A stretch of DNA of 64,000 bases, from positions 1 through 64,000 of the forward strand of contig CAJNYU010000369.1 of assembly GCA_905331475.1 (NCBI GenBank). The letters are read 5' to 3'. The stretch comes from Rotaria socialis (Eukaryota > Rotifera > Eurotatoria > Philodinida > Philodinidae). The translations under genes were made by a program, and so were the position numbers. The notes under the pieces were generated by a model. That model worked only from the letters and a program-made list of their open reading frames with translations. It did not search any database and was not told where the DNA came from. Positions 11,543 to 20,703 of the stretch are shown piece by piece. Within the stretch, counting starts at the first letter, position 1. Each line of letters opens with the position of its first letter.

Positions 11543-11797
11543 TTCACTGCACTATTGCAATTTTTAATGAACGCGGACGTTCATCTTGGAAAAGGGAGAG
11601 CTGCCATCGAGGTAACGTTCTATTGTCTTTGTTGTTATATACGACTTGACCTCATGAGCACACATATATATATGCACTTTCTTCTCTTTTGCTCTCTCTA
11701 TCACTCTTCCCTGGCTATGCTCGTTCTTATACGTTGATGTAAAGTTGGTTTTTTTTATCAGCAAAGCTAATAAGGATCTAACTAAAGTTCTACAGCT

Positions 11798-11817
11798 AAC
11801 ACACACCCACACCCTCA
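11798..11817. repeat. Interstitial telomere-like CCCACA tract
   Basis: ACACACACCCACACCCTC, a short degenerate run of the C-rich form of the bdelloid telomere repeat TGTGGG. Confidence 0.45.
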
Positions 11818-12078
11818 AGACTAGCAGATTGATTTGTCTTTTCGTTAAGAGATAGATTGATCTGTTTTTGAATTAAAAATGAGTATCAGTTTTATATTTG
11901 CCACTCTATAGCAGTGAAGCACTTTACATGAATTTCAATCAGATGTTCCTGAAGAAAAAACAAATTGTATGGCACAGTGCATCAACGCATACTCTTAGAA
12001 GCAAACACTATTTGACCACTCTAACGTATTGTGGGCGTAGGTGCCTAGATAGCAAGGTGTGTATATTATGTTTTTTTC

Positions 12079-12103
12079 ACCCTCACATCCGCACCCATAC
12101 CCT
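12079..12103. repeat. Interstitial telomere-like C-rich tract
   Basis: Degenerate ACACCC-type repeats (CACCCTCACATCCGCACCC). It lies just downstream (in gene sense) of the minus-strand glycosyltransferase-like ORF. Confidence 0.4.
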
Positions 12104-12209
12104 GCAGTCATGAGTTTTTCTTAACCGGTGGTTATGAGATATTCAGATATTGTAATTGATTTATTCGATAATGCTGCAGCTTTAGTTTTGAGAATCACCG
12201 AATATCTTT

Positions 12210-13166
12210 TTATCCAGAAGAGCTAACTTGTTTTGGGGCTGATGCAAGTCTGAGTGTCCAATTTTGGTAAACAGCAGCTCTGTCTGCAGCCTGACGATAA
12301 TTTTTATAATTGTATTTGACGAATACGACTTCATAAGGATCTAGGGTTATGCCATCGACATTATTGTCAAAATATGGATTTTTGCCTGCATTACAATTTC
12401 TGTTCTCTATGCTACTGAAATCGATTCCTTGATATTTGGTCTGTAAAGAGTCAATCCAAAAACCAAAATTTAATATTCGAGCCGATATGCCCAGCTCGTT
12501 ATTAACAGTCACATCCCATAATGTATTGTAGCAGCCAAAAACATCCTTTCCGTCTTTCGGATTCAGCAGCAGCAACATGCCTGCTAAATCCGTGACTATT
12601 AGGTAACTCTGAACATGAGGACTGATCTCGCAACTTATCGTACACCCCACAAGCTTTACTTTATTTTTTAATCGTTGTGTAAAAACGGAATACCAATAAA
12701 ACAATTTGCTAGTTTCGCTTTGATAAGTTCTAAGGAGTGCAAAGTAGTATGGGGGAAAAAATGGGCCGCGAATTGATGAGTTCATAAATATAAAGTATTT
12801 ATAAGATGATATTTTTAATTCAGCTTCTTTTAGTTTATCGTGGGATACGATATTATTAGTTAAAGTTGTCGCAAACCTTGACCGAAGAAACCAACCTACC
12901 GTGCCTAAATCAAAGCACTTGTTTTCGTGATATACATAACGAGCATTCAATGGTAGCATAGGAAAGCGTTTATCGTCTCTCGACTTATTATTGAGCTCTT
13001 GAATAATAATGAAGTAATTAGCACCATCATTTTCTCTAACTGCTGTCCTAATAAAATATTCTAGGTTCCCATGAGCGTATGGATGTGTATCAGCGTATAC
13101 GTAGACTAGTAGAACGTCATACTTTGTGGTTGATTGTCCAACGACATCAATTGCTTTACGCTCAGT
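12210..13166 (-). CDS. Glycosyltransferase-like protein, 5' end unresolved
   Basis: The frame is open from 13166 to the stop at 12210 (318 codons), but the first in-frame ATG is at 12959, inside conserved-looking sequence. A 5' exon or a truncation is likely, and a GTAAGT..CTGAG segment just upstream could be a 41-nt intron. Blocks that I associate with an uncharacterised family found in bdelloids, algae and fungi are VYVYADTHPYAHGNLEYF, CFDLGTVGWFL, YKYFIFMNSSIRGPFFP, GCTISCEISPHVQSYL, and near the end NFGFWIDSL and YQGIDF. A sugar-transfer role is inferred from that resemblance, not shown. It has no introns in the readable part and lies between telomere-like tracts, which fits a horizontally acquired subtelomeric gene. 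Confidence 0.6.
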   Translation of the reverse strand, partial: TERKAIDVVGQSTTKYDVLLVYVYADTHPYAHGNLEYFIRTAVRENDGANYFIIIQELNNKSRDDKRFPMLPLNARYVYHENKCFDLGTVGWFLRSRFATTLTNNIVSHDKLKEAELKISSYKYFIFMNSSIRGPFFPPYYFALLRTYQSETSKLFYWYSVFTQRLKNKVKLVGCTISCEISPHVQSYLIVTDLAGMLLLLNPKDGKDVFGCYNTLWDVTVNNELGISARILNFGFWIDSLQTKYQGIDFSSIENRNCNAGKNPYFDNNVDGITLDPYEVVFVKYNYKNYRQAADRAAVYQNWTLRLASAPKQVSSSG

Positions 13167-13202
13167 TCATTTACAAAGAACGTTCGTCGAAATAAACTTA
13201 CA

Positions 13203-13408
13203 TACTTAGAAACAGCGATAACTCAGTCAGTTCACACCGTCGAGTGCAGTCTACAAGTGATAGTTCTACTGGGAATCTACTACTTTGAAGAAACGTTTCA
13301 GCAGTCAACCTGAAACTTTCAGCGATTGAAGACTCCAAGACCAGAACACCTACAGTGAAGCTCGCGTCAAAGCTAAAATTTGGAACTCTTAAACACTGTT
13401 CCGTTGCT
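13203..13408 (-). other. Short open frame upstream of the GT-like ORF
   Basis: An ATG-less open frame encoding VPNFSFDASFTVGVLVLES and RFPVELSLVDCTRRC. It ends just above the glycosyltransferase-like frame and could be its 5' exon. I recognise no domain. Confidence 0.3.
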
Positions 13409-13772
13409 CAATTTGATTCATTGTTATGAAATGATAAATATAGGATACAGTAAAAGGGTCCATTATTAAACAGATAGACTTTGGTATCATCATGAAAAAG
13501 ATGGTTTCTTCTTTAAATAAGTCAGACTAGTGAATATCATCATTAAAAGTGAAATCTGTAATAGAATTATGCGCACTGTAGATATTACATATTTATTTCT
13601 TCAATGTGTGCTGTTTCAGCTCTTAATTTCATATGACTTTCTTTTTGCTATTAATATAGATGGAAGACATCATTTTTCATTCCTCATTGATATAATTGTT
13701 CGAACATAAATGACTAATTGTTAATATTAACTAAAAATGTTTTCTCAGCGAATAAAAAATGCTTTAATCATA

Positions 13773-14137
13773 AGTACCCCCCTCCCGATTTGGAAGCCAT
13801 GCCTTTCTATTTGAATTTTTCAAATCGCTCCTTTTTTGGTGGCGTTCTATTGCGGGTAACCTTCTATTATAGATTTTTCGGAGAATTCTATCTATACCTC
13901 TGCTATTTGCTTTGACATTTTTTCTCCTAGTTTTATTCATTTCAAGCACCAGAATGCGCTCTTTTCGTTGATTGTGCTGTTTCTATCGTGGTTGAATGAA
14001 AAAATGTGTATTTCGGCTATATGTAAGATAATACACTCTATATGTACAAATTTCATTGCCATGACGTTCTATTGTGTCGAGCGAATCAAACTTCCGGAAG
14101 TGGCGTTCAATTCTGTGTGTAAGGGGGGAGGGGTACT
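13773..14137. mobile_element. Possible 365-bp MITE with AGTACCCC ends
   Basis: AGTACCCCCCTCCC on the left is matched by AGTACCCCTCCCCCC read from the right, giving about 15 bp of imperfect inverted repeat. I see no clear target duplication, so this is tentative. Confidence 0.4.
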
Positions 14138-14227
14138 GTTATCGGGTTGGTAAGAAATTTTTTGCGTTCTTTTCAAAAATTTTAGTTTTATCTTTTAACT
14201 TCGAGAACGCTACTAGCTTTCAACAAT

Positions 14228-14320
14228 GAGGGCGTGGGTGTGGGGTTGTGGGTGATGTGAGTAGCGGTATGCGTGAAGAGTGAAGACAAGCATCCACATC
14301 CACATCCACACACCCCATAC
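14228..14320. repeat. Telomere-like G-rich tract facing a C-rich tract
   Basis: 14228-14260 is G-rich (GGGCGTGGGTGTGGGGTTG), and 14291-14320 is C-rich (CATCCACATCCACATCC then ACACCCC). The order G-rich then C-rich on one strand is what an end-to-end telomere join would leave. A hairpin-forming repeat is the plainer alternative. Confidence 0.5.
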
Positions 14321-14491
14321 CAATAGCATTGTGAAGAATCGTGACTCATGCATATTGTCGCTGTCGGTTGACGCTTGAATGACTCAATTTCAATTGAATT
14401 CAAGTTTCAAGTTTGACACTATTGACTTACAGCCACAGCTACGTTCACGCCCTCAGGTTCCTGCTAAACCTACTCTATGAAAAAAAGTATT

Positions 14492-14779
14492 CTACGAAAC
14501 CTAAAATAGTTCTTCCCCGGGTACAGGGGCCGAACCCTTGTTAGAAAATCATTGTAAGATCCGTCGGTAGAAAAAACACTCGGTTTCGAAAAGACGACAT
14601 CATGCAGATATGAAAAGAAACTCTAAAGGTTTCGCATTAAGTCATTAAGGATTTATCTAGAACCTACAAGGTTTCGTCTTTCAAATACCGAATCCTTTTT
14701 TGACTGGCGGATCTTAAAATGGTTTCGTAGCAAGGGTTCAGCCCGTATGCCAGTTAAATAGCAATTTTAGGGTTCGTAG
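14492..14779. mobile_element. 288-bp MITE with ~80-bp terminal inverted repeats
   Basis: The left arm begins CTACGAAACCTAAAATAG and runs through GAACCCTTG and TAAGATCCG. The right arm, reverse-complemented, begins CTACGAACCCTAAAATTG and also runs through GAACCCTTG and TAAGATCCG. The arms are similar over about 80 bp. I found no convincing target duplication. Confidence 0.7.
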
Positions 14780-15476
14780 TTTATGCGAAACTTGACTGGC
14801 TCCGGCAGAATACCTATTTTTTTTAGTGTACTTCAAGACACTGTGACTGTTTGAAATTATGGTGCATTACCTGAAAATTATCGAATGTCCGTTGTGAACG
14901 TTCCCGTGTGCAGCATATAGTTTTTCAATGGAGAGTATAATAATGCAAGATAGTAGGATAAGAAGTAATCTGGTTAAAGCATGCCTACTGTGCATTGCCA
15001 AATGCTAAATAACTAAATAGGGTACAACATTTCTAGAGAAACTATTTAAAAACACTTAGCTTGCACGTGCATCAGCTGCGGAGAGAATACCGAGAAACTT
15101 GAATAATACGAATCCATCAGCTTTTATATAATCCGAGACATCCGCTGTATCCGTGGAATTGAGCACTAACTCCAGGTGACCATCTAACAGAAGATGATTC
15201 AGCATGCACTTCATTAGCCATCTACTTATAGGACTTGTCAGGGTTCAAAATCTGCTGTACTATGATGATAATAAGAAAAGTAATTTACACATCAAAATTG
15301 GAATTCGATATGTAATCTGGATCAAGGGTTGCAAGGCCAATTCTAATCCAAAAATTCTCATACAGTCGGTCTCGACATGGCTCTAACTACTCTAGAACAA
15401 GATTTTTTGACACAAGATTTCAAAGAAGTGTAAAACTATAATACTTGGAAAGGTGCATCCATCTGTGATGCCTTGA
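14780..15476. other. Intergenic, nothing recognised
   Basis: No coding frame with codon-like structure and no repeat that I can define. The 60-codon frame at 15204-15386 shows nothing recognisable. Confidence 0.3.
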
Positions 15477-15484
15477 TATGCGAC

Positions 15485-15771
15485 CAAGGGGGAAACGGCA
15501 GACTTTTGTACTTCAAGTACTTTGCGCTACTTTGTGCTACTTTAGGCTACTTTAGGCTACTTTGCGCTACTTTAAGCATACTTCAAGTAGAGTACTTTGA
15601 AGTACTTTTCAACTTCAAATTCACTTGAAGTTACTTGCAATTACTCCAAGCTACTTTGGACTACTTTGGACTACTTTGAGCTACTTTGAGTTACTTTAAG
15701 CTACTCTAAGCTTACTTCAAGTAAAGTACTTTGATGTACTTTTCTACTTCAAGTCTGCCGTTTCCCCCTTG
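15485..15771. mobile_element. 287-bp CAAGGGG-type MITE, 8-bp TSD
   Basis: The ends CAAGGGGGAAACGGCAGAC and its complement give a TIR of about 19 bp. Flanks are TATGCGAC (15477-15484) and TATGTGAC (15772-15779), one transition apart. The interior is nearly all subterminal array, with units of about 10 bp such as CTACTTTGCG, CTACTTTAGG and CTACTTTGAG, arranged in two halves around TACTTCAAGTA palindromes. It belongs to the same family as the right end at 8718. Confidence 0.85.
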
Positions 15772-15949
15772 TATGTGACCCTGTTGCTCTCATACCATCA
15801 ATAGTAGTAAAGTCAATGATAGTCTCTGCGTATTTAATATTATATATGCAAGTAAATAATATATTATATAGGTAAACGTTTTCATATGTTTTCCTCAAAA
15901 AAGAAGCAATGAACAACCACTCAGGCGCCAACTGAAGCAAAGCACCTAC

Positions 15950-16440
15950 AAAAACTGTAAGCGCAATCCCTCTGGGATTAAAATGTGAAACACGATGGAA
16001 GTCCTTTGCTAAAACCTGTCTATCACGGTCTGTGAGTCTTTGTAGCTTTTCTGCCACTGTCTGTAATAATATCTACAGCCTTTCGGCCACAGTCTGTATT
16101 TTAATCTATGGAATCGGTAGAGAGCATCACAAACTGTGACAGAGAAATTAATTAATAAAGTAACCAATTAGCTAATTAATTAAATGATTAATTAATTAAT
16201 TAATTTGTCTGTCCCGGTCTGTGGGGGGCCGGGGGATGGGTCCAAATTTCTACCAAATATACTTCAGCACTCCTTTTAAATCGTGTTTCACGAAATGAAT
16301 TCAGTAGTGCGAAACATGATACCACTAGATACACAGCCAGCAAAGCGACAAACATGTACACAACTAAAAAGGTATTCAGCGCAGCCCCTTTGGGGTTAAA
16401 CTGTGGAACTCACGTATATCCTTGAAGCCTCGATAAACCA
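15950..16440 (-). repeat. Two diverged copies of a coding-like segment
   Basis: Minus-strand HFNPRGIALTVFVGALL near 15.93-15.98 kb and FNPKGAALNTFLVVYM near 16.36-16.41 kb are related, and the DNA (AGCGCAATCCCTCTGGGATTA against AGCGCAGCCCCTTTGGGGTTA) is too. The family is unknown, and both copies sit in broken frames. Confidence 0.35.
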
Positions 16441-16730
16441 ATAAAAGTATGTAAAATGAAAAATTTCTCAGACTACTGATTTTTCAAAGTAATTGATCAT
16501 CACAGAAAAATCTCTCATTTATTTTTACATTTTCAAAATATTATTGTATTTTGGTTGGCGCCCTTTTTTTCTTTCACATTTTCCTATTTTTTCTTCATTT
16601 TTTTATTCTAATTAATAATTAGCTTTTAATGTCCGTAATAGGTATGTCTGTAACGGGAGGGGTGAGCCGCAAAATTCGGCCCCTTAAACTTACACTCCCC
16701 ATTTTCTTCAAAAGTATACGTGAGTTCCAC
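16403..16730. mobile_element. 328-bp MITE with GTGGAACTCACGTATA ends
   Basis: GTGGAACTCACGTATATCC at 16403 and its inverted partner ending at 16730 (TATACGTGAGTTCCAC) form a TIR of at least 16 bp, with CTTGAAG/CTTTTGAAG similarity beyond. It sits inside the second of the paired segments at 16.4 kb. No coding sequence. Confidence 0.6.
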
Positions 16731-16970
16731 AAATCAGACTATAATACAGGTGACGACACATTCTGCAATCCCCACAATTCATACAATACAGACCGCGGCT
16801 AACAGCTCCACAGACGTCCACAGAGTGTGACATCCAGGGCCCGACACGGATGAGCTAGTCATTTCTCCAGCTATTTAAAGGATTCTATAGAACTTTTGGG
16901 CGCGAGCGGGGTCTGGGTGGCTGTGACTAGTGGCATTCGTTCTGAGTGCCACTCCTGTCATTTAACATAG

Positions 16971-17001
16971 ATCCACACCCACATCCACCCCACACCCTCC
17001 A
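16971..17001. repeat. Telomere-like C-rich tract upstream of 17140 gene
   Basis: ATCCACACCCACATCCACCC followed by CACACCCTCC, degenerate CCCACA units about 140 bp upstream of the next gene. Confidence 0.5.
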
Positions 17002-17139
17002 TCGGAGGATGATATCTATTTTCTTAAATGGAAGATCCCTCAGTAATTTCAATTATGCCAATATTCTCAGCATAGAAAGTGATTTCAGATTAGACGTGAA
17101 TGCCATTTCTTCAGAAAACAATGCCATAAAACTAAGAGT

Positions 17140-18072
17140 ATGATGTTGGGAAGCAGTTTTAGACTCCGATTTTATTCGAGAGAGAATGCATATTTAACAA
17201 GGAAAAGACTTTGGCTTATGAGTTCATTGTTATGCGTAGGAGTCATTTTATATTTATTTACGTCCAACGGTACATTCTCTTCGAGAAAGTGTGAACAAGC
17301 TGGAGAAAATATCTGTCAGGATCTATTGTATAACGAAAAGCAGCGCTTAACTTTACTAGACTCTGAGGCGCTCACGTTGTGTGTGATTGTACGTATTTAT
17401 GGTCCGCAGGTTTCGTATCTACCTGTTTTAGCACTTGGATTTCTTCACGCTGGGTTTGATAATGTTCGAATATACGTGATAAATACGCATCGAAGCACCG
17501 ACAGCCGGCTGCTCTTTCAAACAATTGATTTAATCAATAAGATTGTACTTCGTACGAATTATATTACTTTCCTTGACTTAGGTAAACCGTTAGATGATGA
17601 CTACGGCTATACGTTGACCGACCACGCACTTAACTATCTCTATAATCAATACAAGCGATCTCCATCCATGTGCCACTATCTTATTGTGACGAATGGAGAT
17701 AACTTATATTCGCAATATCTTGGAAATAAAACCCTTCCACACATGAGAGCGAAAAAAGATATTATAGCTTGGGACTTTGTATCTCGGTATCATCGACCGT
17801 ATTTAATACAAGCTCAGGAAGAACAACTGCAGAAGCCCTATCGAATTTTTGATGATGGCACTGCGAAATGCGTGGCAGTGTCGCTACAAAGGGGTGGTGT
17901 CGATTTAGGTGCCGCTGCATATCGACTAGCGTTTCTCTATGAACACAAACTACGATTTAGTTTCTCAAATGGTACATACAATGTGGAATCCGACGGATAC
18001 TTCATGGATAAAGCGTCTCTTCTTACAAATATGTCAGCTATTGTTAGACAAACATTATTCATTCATCAGTGA
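17140..18072 (+). CDS. Type II membrane glycosyltransferase-like protein
   Basis: Intronless 310-residue ORF. A short basic N-terminus (RLRFYSREN..TRKR) precedes one hydrophobic segment at about residues 25-41 (LWLMSSLLCVGVILYLF), typical of a Golgi type II enzyme. The luminal part has LTLCVIVRIYGPQVSYLPV, FLHAGFDNVRIYVINTHRS, a DYGYTLTDHALNYLY block and YLIVTNGDNLYSQ (a D-x-N reminiscent of the nucleotide-sugar/metal site of GT-A enzymes). Then come KKDIIAWDFVSRYH and VDLGAAAYR. I know similar sequences only as uncharacterised proteins in bdelloids and some algae and fungi. The start codon follows a second possible frame by one base, and MM at the start leaves either Met usable. Lack of introns and the nearby telomere-like tract suggest horizontal origin (inference). 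Confidence 0.72.
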   Translation: MMLGSSFRLRFYSRENAYLTRKRLWLMSSLLCVGVILYLFTSNGTFSSRKCEQAGENICQDLLYNEKQRLTLLDSEALTLCVIVRIYGPQVSYLPVLALGFLHAGFDNVRIYVINTHRSTDSRLLFQTIDLINKIVLRTNYITFLDLGKPLDDDYGYTLTDHALNYLYNQYKRSPSMCHYLIVTNGDNLYSQYLGNKTLPHMRAKKDIIAWDFVSRYHRPYLIQAQEEQLQKPYRIFDDGTAKCVAVSLQRGGVDLGAAAYRLAFLYEHKLRFSFSNGTYNVESDGYFMDKASLLTNMSAIVRQTLFIHQ

Positions 18073-18650
18073 TCGTTTTTTCTGTAAGTCAACAAATGCA
18101 TATTCTGAATATGGGTATCAGCTAAGTGCGAGTGTGTTTATTGATGGCGCGGTGCTTTGATCTCTCAATATGGGTATCAGATGGGATTTCACATACTGGA
18201 GTTACTATAAGCATCCATGTTCATCGGAGCATGCAATAAACAGAGATTTTACTCTTCACTATAGGAAACTGGTGGTTTTTCATTACTTTAGTTGTACTCT
18301 TTGATGATTCAAGCAATTCGGCGATAAATTTCAAAATGAATGACACAAAACTAAAATAAAAAAATATATATATAGTCTTTTTTTGTCTTTCTAGGTGGAG
18401 TTGTGGTTGGCGCGAATTTTTGAGTAGTTGATGGTGATATCGATGAAAAAAGTTGAAGATGGCTTTTGTGGCCAGTTCGTCGTTCTAATGATGGATTGTT
18501 GGTGTGGCCTATTGTGAGGTGAACGATTTTCTTAGGAGGGATTGATCGTTAACGTAATATTTTCTTCAAAGTTGGCGAAATTCTCGTCTCAATTTGATGG
18601 TAGGACCACTTTCTTACTGGTAATGTTAAATGACTCGTTGAAGATCCCAT
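18073..18650. other. No gene; likely 3' side of Athena remnant
   Basis: A (TA)n stretch near 18,361-18,373, followed by sequence whose minus strand may hold the decayed C-terminal end of the reverse transcriptase ORF. I could not follow a frame. Confidence 0.3.
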
Positions 18651-19665
18651 GTTTTGTTTTTTGGAATATACTGATCGAGAGTTGAATTGGACGGAAGTTG
18701 TTTTTTTCCATTTCTGGTCGATTGATAAAGAAGGTTCCGGTGCAATTGTTGATAAACGTTGTCATCTAAGTTTTTCCAAACGTTCATGGCTTTGTTGGCT
18801 TCAAAAATCGCCTGAAATGACGATTGATGGAAGTCAATGGATAGCCACTCATGATTAACGTTAATTCAAAATTAAATCCTTCGTGAGCGAATTGGTTCAC
18901 GCCTGTGCAGACAAGAACAGCAAGCACTAAGAAGACCACAACAAACAGTATTTCGATTTGTATAACGTGGATGATCCGATGAAGACGGTAATACACACGA
19001 TTCAGCAACTGGCTTATGGAATACTGATGTTATTAATTGCATATTTTGTTTTTGATGGCAACATCGAGAAAGTCAATGGCTGATTGCACTGTATACGTAA
19101 TTTTGATGTTCGGATCTTTTGTGTTGGCCTCGTCTAATCGTTTGATGATATCAGCAGAGGATAGGTTGGCTGTCATGAAAGCATCATCAATATATCTAAA
19201 ACATGAAATGAATTCTATCGATTCAATGAACTTCTTAATCTATAGCATACCAGTCATAGAATTCTTTATCAGATTATTGAGCTTCAATAAATTTCTATTC
19301 TCAGTCTAACGTATAAATATTGACTAACACCATCGTAAGAGGTGAACCCATAGTACCAATTCTAATGTGTTTGTAATATTTGCCAGTATATGCAAAATAA
19401 TTGGCGTCTAAGACCATTCTAACCAACCGTAGAATTGTATCAACTGATAAATTATTACCAATTCTTCTATTCTTTGAGTATTTATTCAAGAGTCGAGCTA
19501 AAGCATTCGAAGCACCATCTCTTGGTATCATGGTGTCAACATCAGTAGCACCAAAAATAATAAATAATGCCCGTTGATTGAAGACGACCACTGTTTCTAT
19601 AGTTTTCCAGTTGACGAATTAAATCAGTTCCACTAATATAAGTTGGGGAACCTAAATCAATTAGA
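18650..19665 (-). pseudogene. Penelope-like (Athena-type) reverse transcriptase remnant
   Basis: Read on the minus strand from about 19660: PTYISGTDLIRQLENYR, a frameshift, TDVDTMIPRDGA, YFAYTGKYYKHIRIGTMGSP (the RT GxMGSP block), a gap, then CFRYIDDAFM with the catalytic YxDD box, SAIDFLDVAIKNK, a stop, and TSVFHKPVAESCVLP with SSSDHPRY. A further frameshift leads to SGYPLTSINRHFRRFLK. These are the successive RT motifs of Penelope-like elements, in the style of bdelloid Athena, which lacks an endonuclease and attaches at telomeres. At least three frameshifts or stops show that it is dead. No terminal repeat was found. Confidence 0.85.
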
Positions 19666-19679
19666 AAACAGATCAACCT

Positions 19680-20700
19680 ATCTCTTAACGAAGAAGACAA
19701 ATTAATCTACTAATCCCAGCTCTTGCTTTTCAGCAATTAATCAAAGTCGAAAATTAATATACTATATTTTTTAATGTCCTTGAATTAAAAGAAATGCATA
19801 ATTTTATTTCGCCGATACGTTTCATGTTGTTTATTTTAATAATAAAACACTCTTTAGGGCTCTGCATTACATATAAGCACAAGAGATAAAACTTATTTAA
19901 GAAATTTCCAAGGAATTGATAGAACAATGGTATTGATTAAATGAAAACTGAAAAAGAAAGAAGAAAAGAAAAACGATATTCCATTCGGTGATAAGTTAAA
20001 ATATTTGTTGATTTCACGATTAATGAAACAACCAGATAGGTTTTTTAAGACTATTCCTTATTTTGATTCGACAACACATAGTTTAAAGTTTGTCGATATT
20101 CTAACTTGCAGTAATATCATACTCGAGATTAAAGTGAAGTTTCATGATCTTCTAGTAGTGATAAATGCATGATCTATATTGCAAGTAGATTTGTTGATAT
20201 TTTTGGTTAATTGGGCAGTATCCAAAGTGCATCAACTTGTATGGTGTTTAACGATATCCGGTATAATGCAATTTTAATATATATATGATATCATTTTTGC
20301 TCAAGTATAATTTTATACGATTTGTGAATTATGTTGATACTGGGTGAGTCCAAATGATTACAACATTCAGTATCTTTCAAATATCTCAGCACAGATACAT
20401 CCTTACAACCTTGAATTTGTTTTTTAAAAGATCCGTCGCGAAATTCTCTACAAAACTGATTAGAAAAAATCCCGTTAACTTGTTTGATGATTATTTTATA
20501 AGGCCAGCAATGAAGCACTGTCTGATGGCGAAATGTCCCATTATCGCGAAATAAACAAAAATCAAAATAATACCGATTATTTTGCAATATATGATAACAT
20601 CAACAAATCATAAAACTTTGAAGAATTTCTTCATGTACACGCAATAACACTCCTGCTGCTTTTGTATTAGAAGTTCGTTGAATTCTGCTGGTAAATATTT
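19680..20700. other. Intergenic, no recognised gene
   Basis: The minus-strand frame at 20291-20587 (98 codons) has composition that could be coding, but I recognise nothing in it. The rest is AT-rich. Confidence 0.3.
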
Positions 20701-20703
20701 TAG

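Larger units (their letters stand above)
11551..12209. other. Retrotransposon flank and telomere-like tracts, no gene
   Basis: Continuation of the sequence split by the 2.1 kb element. A purine run AAAAGGGAGAG near 11590 could be the polypurine tract of the gypsy remnant, but I could not define an LTR. ORFs on both strands here overlap each other and match nothing I know. Confidence 0.35.

Noticed and set aside
11540-11818. Overlapping plus and minus frames
   Set aside because: The plus frame starts inside the element terminus, and neither shows a domain or codon pattern.
8620-15771. 8718 end and 15485 MITE as two halves of one large composite element
   Set aside because: The 15485 MITE has both ends and its own 8-bp duplication, so it is a separate insertion.
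15749-16057. 102-codon minus frame as a gene
   Set aside because: Its C-terminal end runs into the TIR of the 15485-15771 MITE, and the rest is one of two related broken fragments.
16140-16205. TTAATTAA-rich tract as an origin or telomere feature
   Set aside because: Plain low-complexity AT repeat with no supporting context.
20291-20587. 98-codon minus frame as a gene
   Set aside because: No recognisable motif, no start context or introns, and it sits between TE remnants. Left as unexplained.
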